DNA of 10,761 nucleotides. It comes from BS750m-G57 sp964392945 (GTDB lineage Bacteria; Planctomycetota; Phycisphaerae; SM23-33). Where the stretch lies: assembly GCA_964392945.1 (NCBI GenBank), contig CAYMSH010000219.1, positions 1-10,761 on the forward strand, written 5' to 3'. Each line of letters begins with the position of its first letter. Within the stretch, counting starts at the first letter, position 1. The notes under the pieces are model-generated. The model was not told the origin of the DNA and made no database searches. It worked only from the letters and a program-made list of their open reading frames with translations. Positions 7,156 to 10,761 of this stretch are shown here, in pieces. A program made the translations under genes and the position numbers.

Positions 7156-9516
7156 ATGACCGATCGTGAATTTCTGGAATCTAAGATTGGACGAAAGCTT
7201 CGCAAACTGCGCGGCGATCTTCGGCGGCGTCTGGCTGGCGAGGGTATAAGCTGGCTGGCGATAGCGCTCGTCGCCGTGGTCTTCATAACACTCGGGCTGG
7301 ACTATGGCCTGAATTTCGGCCGCCCCATGCGTGGCGTGGTTATGGGCTTCCTGCTGGTTGGCGTGGCGTGGGTTGTATGGCGCCTGCTGATCGCTCCGCT
7401 GCTGGCGCCTATGGACACCGAACAGCTTGCGCTCCTGGTCGAAGAGCGTTATGGGACACTCAGCGACTCGTTGATAAGCGCGCTGCAGTTCAGTCGGCCC
7501 GATCGGCGGAACACTCCCGGACAGAGCAAGGCGATGGTTGAACTTGTGATCCGGCAGGCCGGAGAGGCTTCTGCGCCGCTGGATTTCCGGAAAGTCGTCG
7601 AACGACCCGGTCTCAGGAGAACACTGATAGGCGCCGTCTGCGCCGTGGTGGTGCTGACGAGCTTCTCGTTCCTGCATGCCGGGATAATGAGCCGCTGGTG
7701 GAATCGCAACGTTGTTTTCGCCGACACCGCCTGGCCCCAGGATCTATATCTTGACGTCAGCGGTCCGGGGATGGATGAAGATGGAAACTTCCGCGTACTG
7801 CGCGGCGAGGATCTGGAAATCACAGTTACCGCCAGATCGGGCGACGAGTCTATGCCGACGACTCCCCCCGAGACGATAGCCCTCTACGCCAACTATGTGG
7901 AATCAGTAGGTTGGACCACTGAGCCGGAGATCAAGCTCAACACCGACGAGTCCCGCACCTACACGCACGTATTCCGCGGCGTGAGCGAGCCGTTTGAGTT
8001 CTTTTTCATATGCAGCAAGGACAAGCGGGAAGTACGCCACGGCGTCAGCCTGATCGATCCGCCCGGGGTCACATGGCTCCAATTCAATATTGAGTATCCG
8101 GCGTACATGAATCGTCCGGCGAAGGACTTTGACGAATCGCGGGCCGTTCTCGCTGCGCCGCCGGGCAGCATCATTACGATCCGCGCCGCAACGGACAAGC
8201 CCCTCGACTTTGACAGCACCGCCTGCGGTATGTTCCTCGACGGTGTGAAAGTAGGTTCGCTGAAAACAGATACAGCCGCGCCGCCAAGCTCCGCTCCACG
8301 GAAGACTGAGGCGCGTGTAGTGGGATCATTTAAGCTCGGCAAGCTTCCCAAGCCCAAGGACGGCGCAAAGGTCAATCCAATGCGAACGCTCACTGTTTCG
8401 CTGCAGGATACAGACGGGTTCCCCAACCCTCGGGCTGCACAGTACAAGATCCGCACCGAGCCGGACACGGCTCCGCGATTGAGCCTCAAGCGAAGGGGAG
8501 TCGGCAGCGCCGTGACTTCCGAGGCGATCCTGCCCCTTGTGATCCAGGCCAAAGACGATTCGGGACTCAAGGAGATCAGGGCCGTGCTGAGTTGGGCCGG
8601 CGACAAGCCGGGAAGGAAAACCTGGATCGTTCTCCCCGGACCAGAGAGTAAGGACCAGTTCGACACTGTTTACGAACTGGACATAAAGGATCTGAAGATC
8701 AAGCCCGGTACTGCAATCGGTGTGACAGTCGAGGCCGATGATCTGATGCCGGCGGAACTCGGCGGGCCTAACAAGGGCGTATCCGGATCGATGTCGTTCA
8801 GGGTAGTCAAACGGGACGAGCTGTTGGCCGAGATGGTGCGAAGACAAAAGGCCCTTCGAGCCAATTTCGAGCAGACCGTGCGAAAACAGGAAGATTCCGT
8901 CGCCGCCGTCGAAGCGTCGATCACCATGTTGAACGCCAACCAGGGGCTGGACGCCTCGGTTCGCGGGATCAGGGATTCGGCCAGTATGGAAATTGGCGTT
9001 GGCGGAGACTGTGCCAAAACGTCGATCGCCATGGGCGATATTCTCATCGAGATGGTCTACAACCGGATCATCGAAGCCAAGGGTCGAGCCGAGACGCTGA
9101 ACGGCATTGTCAACCCGCTGGCCGATCTGGCCCAGCAGATAGATGTGCTGACTGCCAGGATGAAAACAGCCGAAGGTCTAAAAGACGCGGCTGAGTTAGT
9201 GAGACAGGCCGAGGAGATACACACAGAACAACTTGTTATACTTGAAGTTATGCGTAAAGTCCTGGAGCGGATGATAAAAGTTGCAGAAGCTCAGGAACTT
9301 GCCTACGAGTTGGAACGTCTAATCGAGCGTTGGGATGACGTTATGCGCGTTGCCGGTACTCGGGCTGACTGGGACATCCAGAACGAGCTTGGATTCCTGT
9401 GTAGTGAGTGCGAGAAGGCCCTCGGGCCTGACGGCGGACCGGGCGCAAAGGTCAAGTGCCCTCATTGCAAGAAGACCGTCAGCAAGCCCGCGATCAGCAG
9501 GCCTGACTCGGATTAG
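7156..9516 (+). CDS. DUF4175-like three-pass membrane protein with C-terminal zinc ribbon
   Basis: 786 residues from the ATG at 7156. The in-frame ATG at 7096 would add 20 polar residues and overlap the previous gene by 29 bases, and it lacks a Shine-Dalgarno site. Parts in order: a basic cytoplasmic N-terminus; membrane helices at about 33-50 and 61-83; a cytoplasmic loop with ERYGTLSDSLISALQF (97-112), typical of DUF4175-type proteins; a third helix (about 156-175); several beta-rich Ig-like modules, including DTAPRLSLKRRG (437-448) and QAKDDSGLKEIRAVLSW (464-480), which resemble the DUF4175 core; a long helical/coiled-coil region (about 553-730); and two CxxC knuckles (C749, C752, C768, C771) near the C-terminus. 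Topology suggests that everything after residue 175 is outside the cytoplasmic membrane. Presumed envelope function alongside the VWA proteins. The DUF4175 link rests on layout and motifs and is less secure than the other family calls. Confidence 0.82.
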   Translation: MTDREFLESKIGRKLRKLRGDLRRRLAGEGISWLAIALVAVVFITLGLDYGLNFGRPMRGVVMGFLLVGVAWVVWRLLIAPLLAPMDTEQLALLVEERYGTLSDSLISALQFSRPDRRNTPGQSKAMVELVIRQAGEASAPLDFRKVVERPGLRRTLIGAVCAVVVLTSFSFLHAGIMSRWWNRNVVFADTAWPQDLYLDVSGPGMDEDGNFRVLRGEDLEITVTARSGDESMPTTPPETIALYANYVESVGWTTEPEIKLNTDESRTYTHVFRGVSEPFEFFFICSKDKREVRHGVSLIDPPGVTWLQFNIEYPAYMNRPAKDFDESRAVLAAPPGSIITIRAATDKPLDFDSTACGMFLDGVKVGSLKTDTAAPPSSAPRKTEARVVGSFKLGKLPKPKDGAKVNPMRTLTVSLQDTDGFPNPRAAQYKIRTEPDTAPRLSLKRRGVGSAVTSEAILPLVIQAKDDSGLKEIRAVLSWAGDKPGRKTWIVLPGPESKDQFDTVYELDIKDLKIKPGTAIGVTVEADDLMPAELGGPNKGVSGSMSFRVVKRDELLAEMVRRQKALRANFEQTVRKQEDSVAAVEASITMLNANQGLDASVRGIRDSASMEIGVGGDCAKTSIAMGDILIEMVYNRIIEAKGRAETLNGIVNPLADLAQQIDVLTARMKTAEGLKDAAELVRQAEEIHTEQLVILEVMRKVLERMIKVAEAQELAYELERLIERWDDVMRVAGTRADWDIQNELGFLCSECEKALGPDGGPGAKVKCPHCKKTVSKPAISRPDSD
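9400..9468 (+). other. Encoded zinc-ribbon motif (CxxC, 15 residues, CxxC)
   Basis: This stretch encodes CSEC, a Gly-rich turn, then CPHC, followed by a basic segment KKTVSK. Two CxxC knuckles 15 residues apart, with the second in the form CPHC, is the standard layout of a structural zinc ribbon. It sits about 15 residues from the end of the protein, after the coiled-coil region. Metal binding is inferred. Confidence 0.75.
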
Positions 9517-9522
9517 GCTATT

Positions 9523-9526
9523 GGAG
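9523..9526 (+). promoter_or_regulatory. Ribosome binding site GGAG for the gene starting at 9534
   Basis: GGAG is followed by seven bases, AATAATA-like and AT-rich, before the ATG at 9534. This is the best Shine-Dalgarno site in the window, and it fixes the start of the last gene, where a signal peptide begins directly at that ATG. Confidence 0.8.
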
Positions 9527-9533
9527 AATAATA

Positions 9534-10761
9534 ATGAAACGCAATAGAACCGCTACTTTCGCGATTGCCTGGGTCTGCCTTACGGCGATTGTCACGTGCG
9601 CCGTGAATACCGCTCTGGCCCAGCCGGCTGATGAGAAGAAGGGCGTCGACGCCTCGCTGGCGCCCAAAGTTCGATTCACCAAGGGGCAATTCGAAGGGCT
9701 CGTTGGCAAGATGACGCGGGTTGCGATACTGTTGGAGAAGAGCGATCCGCAGACAGCCAAGGTGTTGACTGAAGCAGTCAACCAGGCCCAGCGAGCGTGG
9801 ATTGCTCGGGATATGGGCCGGGTCGCCGAATTCCTGACCAAGGGGCTTTCCGCTGCTGCCAGCAAGACCGGCGGGGAGGTGGGCGCCGAACTTCGCAAAG
9901 TGCTGGATATCATCAGGCACGGCGTGATGAGCCAGAAGGATATGCAAGATCGAATTAACGACATGAAAGAGGCCCGCGAACAGATCGATAGGATCATAAA
10001 GAAGCAGAAGGACCTTGAAGAATCGTCCCGGTTCAAGAACACCAAGCTCGCTGATGAGCTCGATAGAATCAACCAGGCCATCGCCGACATTAAGGCCGCC
10101 CAGAAGAAACTCCTGGACGAGACGGAAAAAATGCCCGCCGGCGACAAGGACGTCAAGAAGCTTTCGGATCTGCGTGATGAAGTTCAAAAGCTGATCAAAC
10201 AGCAGGAAAAGATTGACGAGGCTTCCGAAAACACGCCTCCTCGAAAACTGCCTCTAGTCGGAGCGGCGCAGAAGGCCCTGGCCAAGAAAGCGGCGGAAGT
10301 TCAGAAGAAAATCAAACAGGCCGCCGGCGACAAGGATCTCTCGAAAAAACTTAAAGACAAAGGAGCCGACCCGAAGGCCCTCGACAAGGCCGCCGATCAG
10401 ACCTCCAAAGCTGCAGGCCAGATGAGCAAAGCTTCTGCGGAATTGTCAAAGGGCAAGAAGGATTCGGCCCAGGGCGCACAATCCAACGCCATGAAGGGAC
10501 TCAAAGCCGCCGAGAAGGCGCTGTCCGATGCGATGGCTAAGGCGTCAGGACAGTCCGGCGCAAAGGCGTCCAAAATGTCCAAAGCCCAGCAGAAACTCTC
10601 GGACGACGCCAAGAAGCTCGCCGGCGATATGGATAAGGCGGCCCAGGAAGCCGGCGGCGAGCCGAGCAAAACTGATCTGAACAAGAGCGCCGAGCACATG
10701 GACAAGGCCGCAAAAAAGCTCTCCCAAGGCAAGCCCAAAGACGCCGCGGCCGAAATGAAAA
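9534..10761 (+). CDS. Exported Lys/Ala-rich coiled-coil protein, 3'-truncated
   Basis: Open for 409 full codons from the ATG at 9534 to the window edge, with no stop. A Sec signal peptide is clear: basic start MKRNR, hydrophobic core (about 7-24) and ALA|Q as the probable cleavage site after residue 29. A short helical domain follows (about 45-135), then a long, charged, Lys/Glu/Asp/Ala-rich region with heptad-like spacing from about residue 140 to the end. The motif MxKAxxxLS occurs at residues 297, 348 and 389. No enzyme motif or membrane helix is seen after the signal peptide. The start is 17 bases after the previous stop, so the two genes are surely co-transcribed. The Met/Ala/Leu/Gly pattern of the repeats resembles the helical tail of DUF4175 proteins, suggesting that this exported protein works with the preceding membrane protein. 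I do not recognise a named family. Low-complexity composition would make similarity searches unreliable. Confidence 0.88.
   Translation, partial: MKRNRTATFAIAWVCLTAIVTCAVNTALAQPADEKKGVDASLAPKVRFTKGQFEGLVGKMTRVAILLEKSDPQTAKVLTEAVNQAQRAWIARDMGRVAEFLTKGLSAAASKTGGEVGAELRKVLDIIRHGVMSQKDMQDRINDMKEAREQIDRIIKKQKDLEESSRFKNTKLADELDRINQAIADIKAAQKKLLDETEKMPAGDKDVKKLSDLRDEVQKLIKQQEKIDEASENTPPRKLPLVGAAQKALAKKAAEVQKKIKQAAGDKDLSKKLKDKGADPKALDKAADQTSKAAGQMSKASAELSKGKKDSAQGAQSNAMKGLKAAEKALSDAMAKASGQSGAKASKMSKAQQKLSDDAKKLAGDMDKAAQEAGGEPSKTDLNKSAEHMDKAAKKLSQGKPKDAAAEMK
10422..10761 (+). repeat. Degenerate protein-level repeat, three MxKAxxxLS copies
   Basis: Copies start at 10422 (MSKASAELS), 10575 (MSKAQQKLS) and 10698 (MDKAAKKLS), 51 and 41 codons apart. 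The first and third extend further in parallel, with Gly-Lys after the motif. The DNA copies are diverged, so this is an old internal duplication or a composition-driven coiled-coil pattern rather than a recent tandem repeat. It may continue past the window. Confidence 0.5.

Noticed and set aside
9534..9620. Lipoprotein signal for the last gene (Cys at residue 22)
   Set aside because: The residues before Cys22 (IVT) do not fit a lipobox, and ALA|Q at 29/30 is a good ordinary signal peptidase site.
9513..10187. Two minus-strand frames over the last gene (also 10397-10738)
   Set aside because: The + frame from 9534 has a ribosome site, a signal peptide and uninterrupted coding sequence to the window end. 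The antisense frames are shadows of Lys/Ala codons.
1..10761. Anti-phage or conflict-type MoxR-VWA system
   Set aside because: Some MoxR-VWA loci have been proposed as conflict systems, but no nuclease, TIR, protease, toxin or nucleic-acid-sensing domain is visible here. The contents point to envelope proteins.

Overview
The window is one strand-coherent gene cluster, all on the + strand, and it runs off both ends. The order is: MoxR-family AAA+ ATPase (5' end missing), DUF58 protein, a BatA-like membrane VWA protein whose reading frame is broken by one in-frame TAG, a second large membrane VWA/amidotransferase-like protein, a three-pass membrane protein resembling DUF4175 with a C-terminal zinc ribbon, and a secreted Lys/Ala-rich coiled-coil protein (3' end missing). 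Gaps between genes are 17-64 bases, there is no convincing internal promoter or terminator, and the genes most likely form one operon whose promoter lies upstream of base 1.

The source is probably a planctomycete-type bacterium (Planctomycetota, possibly Phycisphaerae). The reasons are the moderately GC-rich coding sequence, weak or absent Shine-Dalgarno sites before several genes, and the MoxR-DUF58-BatA-like-large VWA-DUF4175-like order, which I know best from that phylum. This is inference from gene content, because no rRNA or other marker is present.

How the genes fit together: MoxR ATPases act as chaperones for VWA-domain partners, and DUF58 proteins are their usual soluble partner. Here the DUF58 protein and two membrane-anchored proteins each carry an intact first MIDAS motif (DxSxS), so one ATPase may serve three VWA clients. 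The two membrane VWA proteins share one architecture: two N-terminal membrane helices, a VWA domain, an Ig/CARDB-like domain, a class I amidotransferase-like fold, a beta-rich domain and a C-terminal membrane helix. The last two genes look like a DUF4175-type protein divided between a membrane component and an exported coiled-coil component. The overall role is probably cell-envelope assembly or stress tolerance, as proposed for Bat operons, but the sequence does not identify a substrate.

The points most worth a second look are the single amber codon inside the BatA-like gene, the parallel design of the two VWA/amidotransferase-like proteins with a Cys/Ala difference at the presumed nucleophile position, a zinc ribbon predicted to lie outside the cytoplasmic membrane, and the repeated MxKAxxxLS motif in the exported protein. 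No RNA gene, CRISPR array, insertion sequence or phage gene was seen, and no stretch longer than 300 bases lacks a gene.
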